Shown: piece after piece, positions 19,695 to 33,413 of the stretch
How the letters are laid out: each line of letters begins with the position of its first letter
Position numbering within the stretch: the first letter of the stretch is position 1
Origin: Chlamydia sp. BM-2023
GTDB taxonomy: Bacteria > Chlamydiota > Chlamydiia > Chlamydiales > Chlamydiaceae
Length of the DNA: 64,000 nt
Assembly: GCF_964023145.1 (NCBI RefSeq)
Contig: NZ_CAXIED010000001.1
Location: 434,001 to 498,000, forward strand
Reading direction: 5' to 3'
Program-made: the position numbers and the translations under genes
The notes under the pieces: generated by a model
Databases searched by the model: none
Told to the model about the DNA's origin: nothing
What the model saw: only the letters and a program-made list of their open reading frames with translations

Positions 19695-20990
19695 ATGACT
19701 TGGCTTTCAGGCCTATATTTTATCAGCATTGCTAGTTTAGTATTTTGTGTTATAGGCTTGATGCTTTCTGGCGTCATTCTTATCGCTCGAAAATTTCTTA
19801 TTAAAGTTCATCCTTGCAAACTAAAAATTAACGACGATGATTCGCTAACCAAAACAGTGGATAGCGGGCATACGTTATTATCTTCCCTGTTAGACTCTGG
19901 TATTCCTATACCATCACCTTGTGGAGGAAAAGCCACATGTAAACAATGTAAGGTAAAAATCGTTAAAGATGCCGACGAGCCTTTAGAAACCGATCGGGCA
20001 ACTTTTTCAAAAAAGCAGATCGAACAAGGTTGGCGTCTTGCCTGCCAAACAAAAGTCCAGCACGATATGAGCCTAGAAATAGAAGAGCGTTGTTTAAATG
20101 CTTCTTCTTGGGAAGGCACTGTTGTTTCTAATAACAACGTAGCAACCTTCATAAAAGAACTTGTTGTTTCTGTGAGTCCGGATCATCCCATTCCTTTTAA
20201 ACCGGGGGGATATCTACAAATTAGCGTACCTGCATACAAAACAAATTCTTCCGACTGGAAGCAGACTATGGCTCCCGAATACTATGGTGATTGGGAACAC
20301 TTCAATCTATTTGATAAGACTATTGATAATAGTTCTTTAGCTCAGGATTCTGCGAATAAGGCTTATTCTTTAGCTTCCTATCCTGCGGAACTCCCTCTTA
20401 TTAAATTCAATATTCGTATTGCCACGCCTCCCTTCATTAATAATTCTCCCAACCCGGATATTCCTTGGGGAGTATGCTCCTCGTATATTTTCTCATTAAA
20501 ACCAGGGGATAAGATTACTGTTTCCGGTCCTTATGGGGAATCATTCATGAAAGAAAACAACCGTCCTCTTATTTTTTTAATTGGCGGTGCTGGCTCTTCA
20601 TTTGGTAGAAGCCACATTTTAGATCTCTTGTTAGACAAACATTCGCAAAGGGAGATAACCTTGTGGTATGGAGCGCGTTCTTTAAAAGAAAACATCTACC
20701 AAGAAGAATACGAAAAACTACAGAAAGAGTTTTCGAATTTCCATTATCATCTAGTACTATCAGAACCTCTTCCTGAGGATATTGCTTCTGGTTGGGATAA
20801 AGATAACCCTGAAAAAACGAACTTCTTATTTCGGGCTTTTGAGCTTGGTCAGTTAAGCAAACTAAGCAATCCTGAAGACTATCTATACTACGTCTGTGGT
20901 CCGCCTCTACATAATAGTAGCATTCTAAAATTGCTTGATAACTACGGCGTAGAGCGTTCCTCTATTATTCTTGATGATTTTGGCAGTTAG
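19695..20990 (+). CDS. nqrF: Na+-translocating NADH:quinone reductase subunit F
   Basis: Electron-entry subunit of the Na+-NQR complex: oxidises NADH through FAD and a 2Fe-2S centre. The 431 residues show one N-terminal membrane helix, a ferredoxin domain with Cys ligands in PCGGKATCKQC and a fourth in RLACQ, the FAD-binding AYSLASYP motif (about residue 223) and an NADH domain with GGAGSSFGRS and YVCGPP. In chlamydiae this subunit is encoded away from the other nqr genes, and no other nqr gene is in this window. Sodium pumping energises the reticulate-body membrane. Confidence 0.96.
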   Translation: MTWLSGLYFISIASLVFCVIGLMLSGVILIARKFLIKVHPCKLKINDDDSLTKTVDSGHTLLSSLLDSGIPIPSPCGGKATCKQCKVKIVKDADEPLETDRATFSKKQIEQGWRLACQTKVQHDMSLEIEERCLNASSWEGTVVSNNNVATFIKELVVSVSPDHPIPFKPGGYLQISVPAYKTNSSDWKQTMAPEYYGDWEHFNLFDKTIDNSSLAQDSANKAYSLASYPAELPLIKFNIRIATPPFINNSPNPDIPWGVCSSYIFSLKPGDKITVSGPYGESFMKENNRPLIFLIGGAGSSFGRSHILDLLLDKHSQREITLWYGARSLKENIYQEEYEKLQKEFSNFHYHLVLSEPLPEDIASGWDKDNPEKTNFLFRAFELGQLSKLSNPEDYLYYVCGPPLHNSSILKLLDNYGVERSSIILDDFGS

Positions 20991-21525
20991 TTCTTAAGTA
21001 ATTAGTGTGGTTTTTTCGTCATGTGTAGCATGGCGAAAAAGCCAAGTTTCTTTTTTCTATCTTTTGCTTCGCTCCTTTTTTACTCTCCTCAGTCATTAAA
21101 CTTATCAGAATCATCATCATCTTCTTCTATACTGTACTATATCTAGAAACATGGTTTGACATGCCTGAATACTTTTAGAGAGCTCTAAGAAGCTTCTATA
21201 GAGCATCGCGAGGCTTTATGTTTTGTAGTTCTCTACATCTTTAATAGGGAAGGAATAGTGTGAGGTATATGTGCGAATATATAAGTGCATTAAAGGATAG
21301 AGACCAAACTGTCTCACGACGTTTTCTCTTCTCCATCATAAGGTAGATACAGGGTAAGTTTGTCTATGCTATGTCTGTATGAGAAGATATAAGGTTTCTT
21401 TTAGTTATATCCTTGTCTGGGTCAGATGTCGTGGATGTTTTCACGTCTTGGTTGTTGTTGTGTGATGTCTTGGGGGATATTATTTGTGTAGAGAGATAAG
21501 CAATCAGATCTAATTGAAAACAGGC
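20991..21525. other. Non-coding region between nqrF and the rRNA terminator
   Basis: About 530 bp without a credible reading frame. It begins with an imperfect hairpin (TTTTTCGTCAT then ATGGCGAAAAA, 21011-21039) that could end nqrF transcripts, although the T tract beyond is broken. The only recognisable content is a 34-base exact copy of an internal 23S rRNA segment at 21292-21325, described separately. It lies beyond the terminator of the rRNA operon. Confidence 0.5.
21292..21325 (-). repeat. Exact 34-base copy of an internal 23S rRNA segment
   Basis: Positions 21292-21325 are identical to 22094-22127, which lie inside the 23S gene (near its 3' third, the region around GTCGTGAGACAGTT). Same orientation, 802 bp apart, and outside the mature rRNAs. 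Similarity stops sharply on both sides. Confidence 0.85.
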
Positions 21526-21556
21526 AAAAAAAAAGGAGGATATTTCTATCCTCCTT
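21525..21556 (-). terminator. Intrinsic terminator of the rRNA operon
   Basis: Read on the minus strand, a 10-bp stem AAGGAGGATA / TATCCTCCTT with a GAAA tetraloop is followed by an uninterrupted T run, about 35 bp after the 3' end of 5S rRNA. Arms are at 21547-21556 and 21533-21542. Confidence 0.92.
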
Positions 21557-21591
21557 ATAAAAAACTCAATTTACGAGTCAAACTAACTAAA

Positions 21592-21709
21592 AGCTTGGCA
21601 ACGACCTACTCTCCCATACTCTTGTGTATAGTACCATCGGCGATAAAAGGCTTAACTTCTGAGTTCGGAATGGTATCAGGTGTATCCCTTTTTCCATTAT
21701 CACCAAGCA
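21592..21709 (-). rRNA. rrf: 5S ribosomal RNA
   Basis: About 118 nt on the minus strand, starting GCTTGGTG and ending with the pairing partner CCAAGC, so helix I closes. The conserved CCGAACTCAGAAGTTAAGC segment of loop B/helix III is present. It is last in the operon, 117 bp after 23S, and followed by a strong terminator. Ends are set by helix I pairing and could shift by one or two bases. Confidence 0.95.
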
Positions 21710-21716
21710 AATTCTT

Positions 21717-24852
<3,136 letters not shown>

Positions 24853-24906
24853 ACCATTATTTACATAACATACTTGATCGTAAACTGAATGTTTTGGAAA
24901 CAAACG

Positions 24907-26641
<1,735 letters not shown>

Positions 26642-26829
26642 AAGAAAAGATCAGCTGAGCTGAACCTTCATTTTCGCATCCACATCGAAGTGTGGACTCT
26701 TCCTTCTTTCGCTATTCGCGGTGAAGAAGAAATCAATATCTTATAAGAAGCTCTTTTTTTTATGCAACCTATTTCAGTTGACTTTTTTTTGAAGCACAAA
26801 AACTCAAACATATAAATATGCCCTCACAA

Positions 26830-26858
26830 TATATTCAGAGGCCAAAAAAGCTTTTCAA
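26830..26858 (-). promoter_or_regulatory. Candidate rRNA operon promoter
   Basis: On the minus strand TTGAAA (26853-26858) is followed after 17 bp by AATATA (26830-26835), with A-rich DNA directly upstream. Transcription would start about 270 bp before 16S, leaving room for the processing-stem arm. The -10 fit is only moderate and other AT-rich matches are nearby. Confidence 0.3.
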
Positions 26859-27396
26859 TTTTTTTCGAATTTTTTTTGTTTTTTTGTTGTTTTCGTTGAA
26901 AACGTTGTGATTTTGAGGCTTATGTAAGATCTCTCTCTAGACACATCTACATCATATTGTTTTGAAACAGTCCAAATAGGCTTCTAGTCGTAGTATTTTT
27001 TTGATTTTAGAGCATTCCTAGGGAGGATTTGCCTGTAATCAGGGTTTCTACACTATATGTATGGGTGTTTAGACCGCCTAGAGACCTGCCTTTTCTAAAA
27101 ACTCAACATCTTTTTTGAATCCATCTTAGTTCTTTGGGATGTTCCTATAGGCTTTAGAGGCCTTTCTTAAATAAATATTTTAAGTTATGAGCTCAAGCTA
27201 CTGTTTCAAATGTTTCGTTATTATTTTGAGATGCTTTGGTTTTCTTAGAGCGGTGCAGACCTTGGGTTGATTTAAGTAGACTTGTGAGATTGCTATTCTT
27301 TTAAAAAAGGAACCTCTTAGAAAAATCCATCTAACTGCTTTCTTCCATTTTATCTTTAGGAATTATGTTTGGCATCTTAGCCTTTTTGTCTTGGAT

Positions 27397-27421
27397 AAAT
27401 ATTATCGCCGAGATAATATTT
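27397..27421. repeat. Perfect dyad immediately upstream of tRNA-His
   Basis: AAATATTATC and GATAATATTT form a 10-bp perfect inverted repeat around a 5-base centre, ending 10 bp before the tRNA. It overlaps the expected -10 region (GATAAT/TATTTT), so it may be part of the promoter or an operator-like site. Confidence 0.6.
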
Positions 27422-27431
27422 TATGACTTAT

Positions 27432-27507
<76 letters not shown>

Positions 27508-27597
27508 TTCTTTTATCTTCTTTGTTTCTTTTACTGTTCTTGCTATAACCAAGTATTAGAATAAATTCTCACTCTACTAAAAACCTTGTGTCTATTC

Positions 27598-30012
27598 ATG
27601 GTAAGAGAGCGACAGAAGTCTAAATCTTCATTATTTCCCTCGATACCTTTTACGGTTAGAGCTAGCGTCTATTTATTTTTGGCTTGCTTTTCCGGTTTAA
27701 GTTTATGGAGTTTTCACAATAATCAGCCCTGCACGCAAAACTGGATAGGTTTGTTAGGCTGGTCGTTAAGTTCTTTTCTTCTATACTGTTTTGGCGCCGC
27801 ATCTTTTCTTATCCCTCCATATTTTCTCTGGTTATCTTTCTTAAACATAAGAAAAACTCCTTCTAATATCTTACGTCGCAAGGCTTTAGCTTTTGCATCT
27901 ATCCCTATATGCAGCTCGATATTGTTATCGATGTTTTCTCCTGTGCAAGCGCTTCCGCATATTTTAGATTCTCGTCTTCCTAAATTCATTTTAGGAATTA
28001 ACCCTCCGGTTTCTTATTTAGGGGGTATTCCCTTTTACATTCTTTACTCTGGTCAATCTTTTTGTCTTAAGCACTTGATTGGTTCTGTGGGTACAGGTCT
28101 TATTTTTTCCTTCATTCTTTTCTTTTCTATTTTTTATCTGTGTGGAGGAATTGTATTAATTAAAAAAAAAATCCTACAAAGGTTCCTCAAAAACAAATTT
28201 CAAGCTTGTTGGCGTACTTGCGTAAGTGTTATAAAAAAACTCACTAATAAGCAGAATTATCTTCCCAAGCCATCAATGAAGGTTCCTTCATCGCAACCTG
28301 TGATGAAAAATTCCCCTAGAAAACTTCCTACTCCGATTGTTTCTCTACCTATGGAAAAGGGAGATTTATTTAATAATTTACCTATGGATCCCGATTGTCC
28401 TTCAGAACGAGCGACGATCTTTTTGACTCCCCATCCTCAAAAGCGCAGTTTACCATCTTTTGCTAAACCACAAAACGCTATGCCGGCGGAGTCAAAAATT
28501 ACGGTATTACCTCAGCCACCTCTACAAAAAAGGGTAGGTAAACCCTCCCCTATGAATCTTTCATCTTTTAGCGAGGGAAATTCTGAGTTACCTCAGTATC
28601 ACTTATTAAGTAAGAGTGACAATTCAAAGCCTGAATCCCTCCGTGAAGAACTTCAGAAAAAAGGGGTGTTGTTACAGCAGACATTAGAAAGTTTTGGGAT
28701 AGAGGCTGCTATAGGCAATATTTCGTTTGGTCCTACTTTAGCAGCATTTGAGGTTCAGCCTCATACGGGAGTAAAAGTACAAAAAATCAAAGCTTTGGAA
28801 AATGACATTGCTTTGAATTTACAAGCTTCTAGTATTCGTATTATTGCGCCTATTCCAGGAAAGGCTGCTGTTGGCATTGAAATTCCCAATCCCTATCCTC
28901 AACCTGTAAATTTCCGTGATTTACTTGAGGACTATCAAAAGCAGAGTCATAAGCTTCAAGTTCCTCTTTTACTTGGGAAAAAAGCTAATGGGGATAATTT
29001 CTGGGCTGATTTAGCGACGATGCCTCATTTAATTATTGCTGGAACAACAGGATCGGGGAAATCAGTATGTATTAACACTATTGTTATGTCTCTGATTATG
29101 ACAACGCTCCCCACGGATATTAAGCTTGTTATTGTGGATCCTAAAAAGGTGGAGCTTACTGGGTATTCCCAGCTTCCTCACATGTTAACTCCTGTGATTA
29201 CAGAATCGCGAGATGCTCATAGTGCTTTAGTGTGGCTCGTTAAGGAGATGGAACTGCGTTATGAAATTCTACGATTTTTAGGGCTGCGCAATATTCAGGC
29301 TTTCAACTCTAGGGATCGCAATGTTGATGTAGAAGCTTCTTACGATAAAGAGATCCCTGAAAAAATGCCTTTTCTTGTTGGGATTATTGATGAGCTATCC
29401 GATCTTTTACTTTCTTCATCTCAGGATATAGAAACACCGATTATTCGTTTAGCGCAGATGGCGCGAGCTGTGGGTATTCATTTAATCTTAGCTACGCAGA
29501 GGCCTTCTCGCGACGTAATCACTGGTTTAATTAAGGCGAACTTCCCTTCACGTATAGCTTTTAAAGTTGCGAACAAAGTGAACAGCCAAATTATTATTGA
29601 TGAACCTGGGGCTGAGAACCTCATGGGAAATGGGGACATGCTGGTTGTTTCCCCTTCTTCATTTGGTGCTATTCGTGCTCAGGGTGCGTATATTTGCGAT
29701 GAAGATATTAACAAGGTAATTAAGGATCTCTGTTCTCGTTTCCCTACAAAATATGTCATTCCTTCGTTTGATACTTATGAAGATTTTTCTAGCGACGATG
29801 GAAATGATAGAGATCCTTTGTATAACCAAGCAAAAACGCTTGTTCTTCAGACGGGTAATGCTTCTACGACTTTCTTACAAAGAAAACTAAAGATTGGCTA
29901 TGCTAGGGCTGCTAGTTTAATAGATCAGCTTGAAGAGGCGAGAATCATAGGTCCTTCGGAAGGAGCGAAGCCCCGTCAAGTATTAATACAAATGCCTCCG
30001 CAAGAAGGATAG
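27598..30012 (+). CDS. ftsK: DNA translocase FtsK
   Basis: Septum-anchored motor that pumps chromosome dimers to the dif site. The 804 residues comprise an N-terminal membrane domain with about four hydrophobic helices (residues 20-190), a short linker rich in Pro/Ser, the alpha/beta motor with Walker A GTTGSGKS (about residue 482) and Walker B GIIDELSDLLL (about 595), and a gamma winged helix (residues 740-804) that reads KOPS-like sequences. The ATG at 27598 was chosen over a TTG four codons upstream. Chlamydiae lack FtsZ, so the division context is unusual. Three bp separate it from the next gene. Confidence 0.95.
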   Translation: MVRERQKSKSSLFPSIPFTVRASVYLFLACFSGLSLWSFHNNQPCTQNWIGLLGWSLSSFLLYCFGAASFLIPPYFLWLSFLNIRKTPSNILRRKALAFASIPICSSILLSMFSPVQALPHILDSRLPKFILGINPPVSYLGGIPFYILYSGQSFCLKHLIGSVGTGLIFSFILFFSIFYLCGGIVLIKKKILQRFLKNKFQACWRTCVSVIKKLTNKQNYLPKPSMKVPSSQPVMKNSPRKLPTPIVSLPMEKGDLFNNLPMDPDCPSERATIFLTPHPQKRSLPSFAKPQNAMPAESKITVLPQPPLQKRVGKPSPMNLSSFSEGNSELPQYHLLSKSDNSKPESLREELQKKGVLLQQTLESFGIEAAIGNISFGPTLAAFEVQPHTGVKVQKIKALENDIALNLQASSIRIIAPIPGKAAVGIEIPNPYPQPVNFRDLLEDYQKQSHKLQVPLLLGKKANGDNFWADLATMPHLIIAGTTGSGKSVCINTIVMSLIMTTLPTDIKLVIVDPKKVELTGYSQLPHMLTPVITESRDAHSALVWLVKEMELRYEILRFLGLRNIQAFNSRDRNVDVEASYDKEIPEKMPFLVGIIDELSDLLLSSSQDIETPIIRLAQMARAVGIHLILATQRPSRDVITGLIKANFPSRIAFKVANKVNSQIIIDEPGAENLMGNGDMLVVSPSSFGAIRAQGAYICDEDINKVIKDLCSRFPTKYVIPSFDTYEDFSSDDGNDRDPLYNQAKTLVLQTGNASTTFLQRKLKIGYARAASLIDQLEEARIIGPSEGAKPRQVLIQMPPQEG

Positions 30013-30015
30013 TTT

Positions 30016-30804
30016 ATGGAAGGTTTTTTCCCTTTAGCCTCAGGTTCGAAGGGGAACTGTACCTATTTGGGAACAGAATCCTGTAAAATTCTGATAGATT
30101 TAGGCATTAGCAAGCAGCTTGTAACTCAAGGGCTTTTATCTATGAATATCCACCCTGAGGATATTCAGGCCATTTTTATTTCCCATGAACATTCTGATCA
30201 CATTTCTGGCATTAAAAGTTTTATTAAAACGTACAACACTCCGATAATTTGCAATTTAGAGACAGCGCGCAGTTTGTGTCAGGTATTGGATATTCATCCA
30301 ACTTTTAAGATTTTCTCTACAGGCTCAACGTTTTCTTTTCATGATTTAAAAATCCAAACTTTTAATGTTCCTCATGATGCTGTAGATCCCGTGGGGTTTA
30401 TTTTTCACTACCGTGATGAAAAACTGGGCTTTTGCACTGACTTAGGTTGGGTAACCTCTTGGATTATTCATGAGCTTTATGATTGTGATTACCTGCTTAT
30501 AGAGGCGAATCACGATCCTGAATTGGTTAAGCAGTCTTCTCGCCCGGATATTTATAAGAAGCGAGTTCTTAGCAAGCTTGGTCATATATCTAATCGGGAA
30601 TGTGGAGAGTTGTTACAAAAAATTCTCACTCCTAAGATTAAGAAAATCTATCTTGCGCATCTTTCTAGTGAATCCAACACTCCTGAATTAGCGTTATCTA
30701 CGGTATCTTCTGCTATAGAAAACATTACATCGGTTCTTCCTGTGATTACAGAAAGTCATGAAATTACCGATCCTTTTTACTTTAGGTCTTTAGCAAGTGT
30801 ATGA
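30016..30804 (+). CDS. YycJ/WalJ-type metallo-beta-lactamase-fold hydrolase
   Basis: A 262-residue metal-dependent phosphodiesterase-like protein. The signature HEHSDHISG (about residue 56) gives the HxHxDH metal site; later ligands lie in VPHDAVDP, FCTDLG and the C-terminal LAHLSSESNTP. The N-terminal ASGSKGNC is typical of the YycJ family, which are predicted nucleases. Matches CT738 in position. It follows ftsK by 3 bp and overlaps the SET gene by 4 bp (ATGA), so the three are an operon. The substrate is not known. Confidence 0.88.
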   Translation: MEGFFPLASGSKGNCTYLGTESCKILIDLGISKQLVTQGLLSMNIHPEDIQAIFISHEHSDHISGIKSFIKTYNTPIICNLETARSLCQVLDIHPTFKIFSTGSTFSFHDLKIQTFNVPHDAVDPVGFIFHYRDEKLGFCTDLGWVTSWIIHELYDCDYLLIEANHDPELVKQSSRPDIYKKRVLSKLGHISNRECGELLQKILTPKIKKIYLAHLSSESNTPELALSTVSSAIENITSVLPVITESHEITDPFYFRSLASV

Positions 30805-31460
30805 AACTAGAGCACTCTTCCGACACTTTACACATTTCTTTGGATCATAATTGGGAAGAGAGTTCTCCATATACTATGGAGAGGGCTAGCCAGTTATTAA
30901 ATTTTAAATTTCTTCCTTTTCTAACTTTTAAAGACTGGAAGGTTGAGGAAAGGGTCCGCAAGCTTTGCCATAAGGCAAAGCAGAAACGTTTTGTTTCTCC
31001 GCTTGCCAAGTGGCTCGGCGAGTTACATAAGCAAGATTTAATTTCACCTCCTATGCCTCCTGTTGCGGTATGCTGGATTAATTCCTATATTGGTTATGGG
31101 GTTTTTGCTCGATCTAGGATTCCTGCGTGGGCATATATTGGTGAGTATACGGGAATTCTTCGTCATCGTCAGGCCATCTGGATGGATGAAAACGACTATT
31201 GTTTCCGTTATCCTCTATCTTTGTGGTTATGGAGATACTTTACTATTGATAGCGGCCGTCAGGGTAACTTCACGCGTTTTATTAATCACAGTGACAATCC
31301 CAATGTAGAGGCTATTGGGGTTTTCCAGGATGGGTTATTTCATGTGGTTATTAGAACGATTCGCGATGTGGAAGCGGGCGAAGAGCTTTGTTATCACTAT
31401 GGCCCGCTATATTGGAAGCACAGGAAAAAACGAGAAGAGTTTATTCCTGAAGAAGAGTAG
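30801..31460 (+). CDS. SET-domain protein (NUE-type histone methyltransferase homologue)
   Basis: A 219-residue protein with a complete SET domain: GYGVFARSRIPAWAYIGEYTG (about residue 92), the cofactor/substrate motif RFINHSDNPNVE (about 155) and GEELCYHYGPLYW near the C-terminus. The SAM-binding NHS triad and the catalytic Tyr are intact. The C. trachomatis orthologue (CT737, NUE) was reported as a secreted protein entering the host nucleus to methylate histones; chlamydial Hc1 is an alternative target type discussed for SET proteins. No signal peptide is seen, as expected for type III export. ATGA overlap with the upstream hydrolase. Confidence 0.9.
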   Translation: MKLEHSSDTLHISLDHNWEESSPYTMERASQLLNFKFLPFLTFKDWKVEERVRKLCHKAKQKRFVSPLAKWLGELHKQDLISPPMPPVAVCWINSYIGYGVFARSRIPAWAYIGEYTGILRHRQAIWMDENDYCFRYPLSLWLWRYFTIDSGRQGNFTRFINHSDNPNVEAIGVFQDGLFHVVIRTIRDVEAGEELCYHYGPLYWKHRKKREEFIPEEE

Positions 31461-31464
31461 CTAC

Positions 31465-31917
31465 CTAACTTTGTTCATAAGTTCCCATCAACTCTGCAGT
31501 TTCTAGGATATGACCTTCCATAACTTCAAGAAGTTGGTCTTTTGTTACGTTTTCAGCTTCTGGCAAAATAGTCCCTAAAGCGTAGAGATAGAAAAAGTAG
31601 CGATGTTTTCCGTCTGGTGGGCATGGCCCTTGATATCCGGCTTTTCCTGAAGTATTCAATCCCTGAACAGCGAATATATTCGCTCCCTCTGCAAGGTTTG
31701 TTATGGATGCGGATAGGTTATAAACTATCCAGTGAATCCACAATCCATCTGCGCGTAGGTTTTTAGGTACATCGGGGTCTTCAACGAGTAGAGCCAGGCT
31801 TTGTGCTTCTGGGGGAACTTCATTAAATGTCAGGGGTGGAGAGATATCCAACCCTTGGCATGTGTACTTTCTAGGGATTGGCTGACCATAGGAAAATTCT
31901 GGGGAAAGTAGCTGCAT
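31465..31917 (-). CDS. YbhB/YbcL-family phosphatidylethanolamine-binding-like protein
   Basis: A 150-residue member of the PEBP/Raf kinase inhibitor-like family. The anion-binding pocket motifs are present: ALLVEDPDVP (about residue 42), WIHWIVYNL (about 59) and GPCPPDGKHRYFFYLYAL (about 95). Bacterial members have no agreed function. No signal peptide, so probably cytosolic. GGAG precedes the ATG. It is the last gene in line behind the symporter genes (23 bp gap). Matches CT736. Confidence 0.88.
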   Translation of the reverse strand: MQLLSPEFSYGQPIPRKYTCQGLDISPPLTFNEVPPEAQSLALLVEDPDVPKNLRADGLWIHWIVYNLSASITNLAEGANIFAVQGLNTSGKAGYQGPCPPDGKHRYFFYLYALGTILPEAENVTKDQLLEVMEGHILETAELMGTYEQS

Positions 31918-31940
31918 AATGCATCTCCAATTATGGGTAT

Positions 31941-33308
31941 CTAATTTTGTAAGATATCAGGCCGTGCTTCTTCCTTCAACCTAAGAAGAGCAACTTCTTT
32001 ATTTGTTTCAAAAACTTCCCTCATTAAAGCGATCAAAGCTATGCAATTTAGAGTTACCATACCAATAAATCCGGCATCAGCGAGACTCCAAATAAGGCGC
32101 ATATTGATAATTCCTCCTAAGGGGACAACAGCAACAAATAGGACTTTGAGCCATAGGTTTGCCCGTCTTCCTGGCAGAAGATATGTTAAACTTTTTTCTG
32201 CACAAGCAAACCAGGTTAACGCTGTTGTGTAACCAAACAACGCCATAGAAATTGTAACAACAATACCCCCTAGAGAACCTAGGCTACTTTTAAATGCGTG
32301 TAGCACCATGAGGGTTCCTTCTTGTCCTGAGGTGTAAGCTCCTGAAACAATCAAAACAATCATTGTAATCGAGCAGACTACTGTCACAATTACTGGAGGT
32401 AATAATGTAACTAAGCCATCAATAACGGGATTTTTACTTTTTGAATCTGACTGGAGGATAGAAACCATACCACTACCGCAGTCAGTAGCCATAATAGCAC
32501 GGCTCATTCCTGTTGATAGCACTTGAGTGAGCGTGTAACCTCCGAGACCAGCGACCGTAGCTTTAATTCCAAAAGCAGAGGTAACAATAAGTTTTAGGGC
32601 TGGGAGAATCTGAGCGCTTTGTTGGTAAAGAATAACGAAACATGAAATTGCGTAGAATCCGGCGATGAACGGCACTACACGACCTGAAAATCTTAGGACA
32701 CGTCTGTTTCCTCCGACGAGCACAGGAACAATTGTCAATGCTAGAAGAATGCCTACGAATAATTTCAGAATAGTTTTTTCAGCACAAAGTGGAACTATGC
32801 AGTTAATCTGTGCGAAATTTCCGCATGTAAATGCTGTGATGATTGTGAATAGGCAGAAAAATCCTGCTAGGAATTTGTTCCTCATACCATAGGCGAGGCA
32901 TGCGGTAGGTCCTCCGATAAACTCTCCGGTCTCTCGATTTAGTTTACGGTACTTTACTCCTAAAAATGCTCCTGAATACTGAACAATAGCGCCTAGAAGA
33001 GCTCCTAACCAAACCCATACTAAAGCTCCTGGGCCTCCACAAGCGATAGCCACTGCCATTCCGGCAATATTTCCCGTTCCAAAATTTCCTGCTAAAATAC
33101 CTGCGACAACTTCGTAGCGGGATACCTTACCGTCTTCTGAAGATGTTTTTTCCTTTTGATTATTTACCATGAGCTTAAAGCCGAGCTTTAGCCCTGTAAA
33201 TTGTAGACCTCTGAGTCTCCAAGTGAACAATCCCCCAAGGAATAAAATCACAGGGAACACACCAAACGAAATGCAAAGGTTATTGAATTTCTCTAAAAAA
33301 TGTAACAT
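31941..33308 (-). CDS. Alanine/glycine:cation symporter (AGCS family), copy 1
   Basis: Inner-membrane Na+-coupled amino acid importer. The 455 residues contain about ten hydrophobic helices and the family signatures: GNFGTGNIAGMA (about residue 75), GGPGALVWVWLGALLGA and the conserved GMSRAIMATDCGSG segment (about 270). Annotated dagA_2 or alsT in chlamydiae (CT735). It is paired with the upstream lipoprotein gene on the same strand and is a close paralogue of the gene at 34427-35800; the two differ mostly at the C-terminus and in isolated conservative changes. The start follows an AGAGAGA-rich leader shared with the other copy. Confidence 0.92.
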   Translation of the reverse strand: MLHFLEKFNNLCISFGVFPVILFLGGLFTWRLRGLQFTGLKLGFKLMVNNQKEKTSSEDGKVSRYEVVAGILAGNFGTGNIAGMAVAIACGGPGALVWVWLGALLGAIVQYSGAFLGVKYRKLNRETGEFIGGPTACLAYGMRNKFLAGFFCLFTIITAFTCGNFAQINCIVPLCAEKTILKLFVGILLALTIVPVLVGGNRRVLRFSGRVVPFIAGFYAISCFVILYQQSAQILPALKLIVTSAFGIKATVAGLGGYTLTQVLSTGMSRAIMATDCGSGMVSILQSDSKSKNPVIDGLVTLLPPVIVTVVCSITMIVLIVSGAYTSGQEGTLMVLHAFKSSLGSLGGIVVTISMALFGYTTALTWFACAEKSLTYLLPGRRANLWLKVLFVAVVPLGGIINMRLIWSLADAGFIGMVTLNCIALIALMREVFETNKEVALLRLKEEARPDILQN

Positions 33309-33363
33309 TGTCTCTCTCTTTTTTTTGCTTAGTGTTCTTCTGGAAGGTTAAGCAAAAGCTATC

Positions 33364-33394
33364 GCTTCCTCTCCTCGATTAGGGGAAAGGAAGC
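33364..33394 (-). other. Conserved hairpin between lipoprotein and symporter, copy 1
   Basis: GCTTCCTTTCCCC and a GGGG-like/AGAGGAAGC arm form a strong hairpin of 31 bases in the linker, 20 bp after the lipoprotein stop and 55 bp before the symporter ATG. No T run follows, so it is probably not a simple terminator; an mRNA processing or partial attenuation role is possible. Confidence 0.55.
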
Positions 33395-33413
33395 TTATTG
33401 AAACAGAGAGCTC

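Noticed and set aside
27586..27600. TTG start for ftsK four codons upstream of the ATG
   Set aside because: No ribosome-binding site favours it, and the ATG gives a normal N-terminus.
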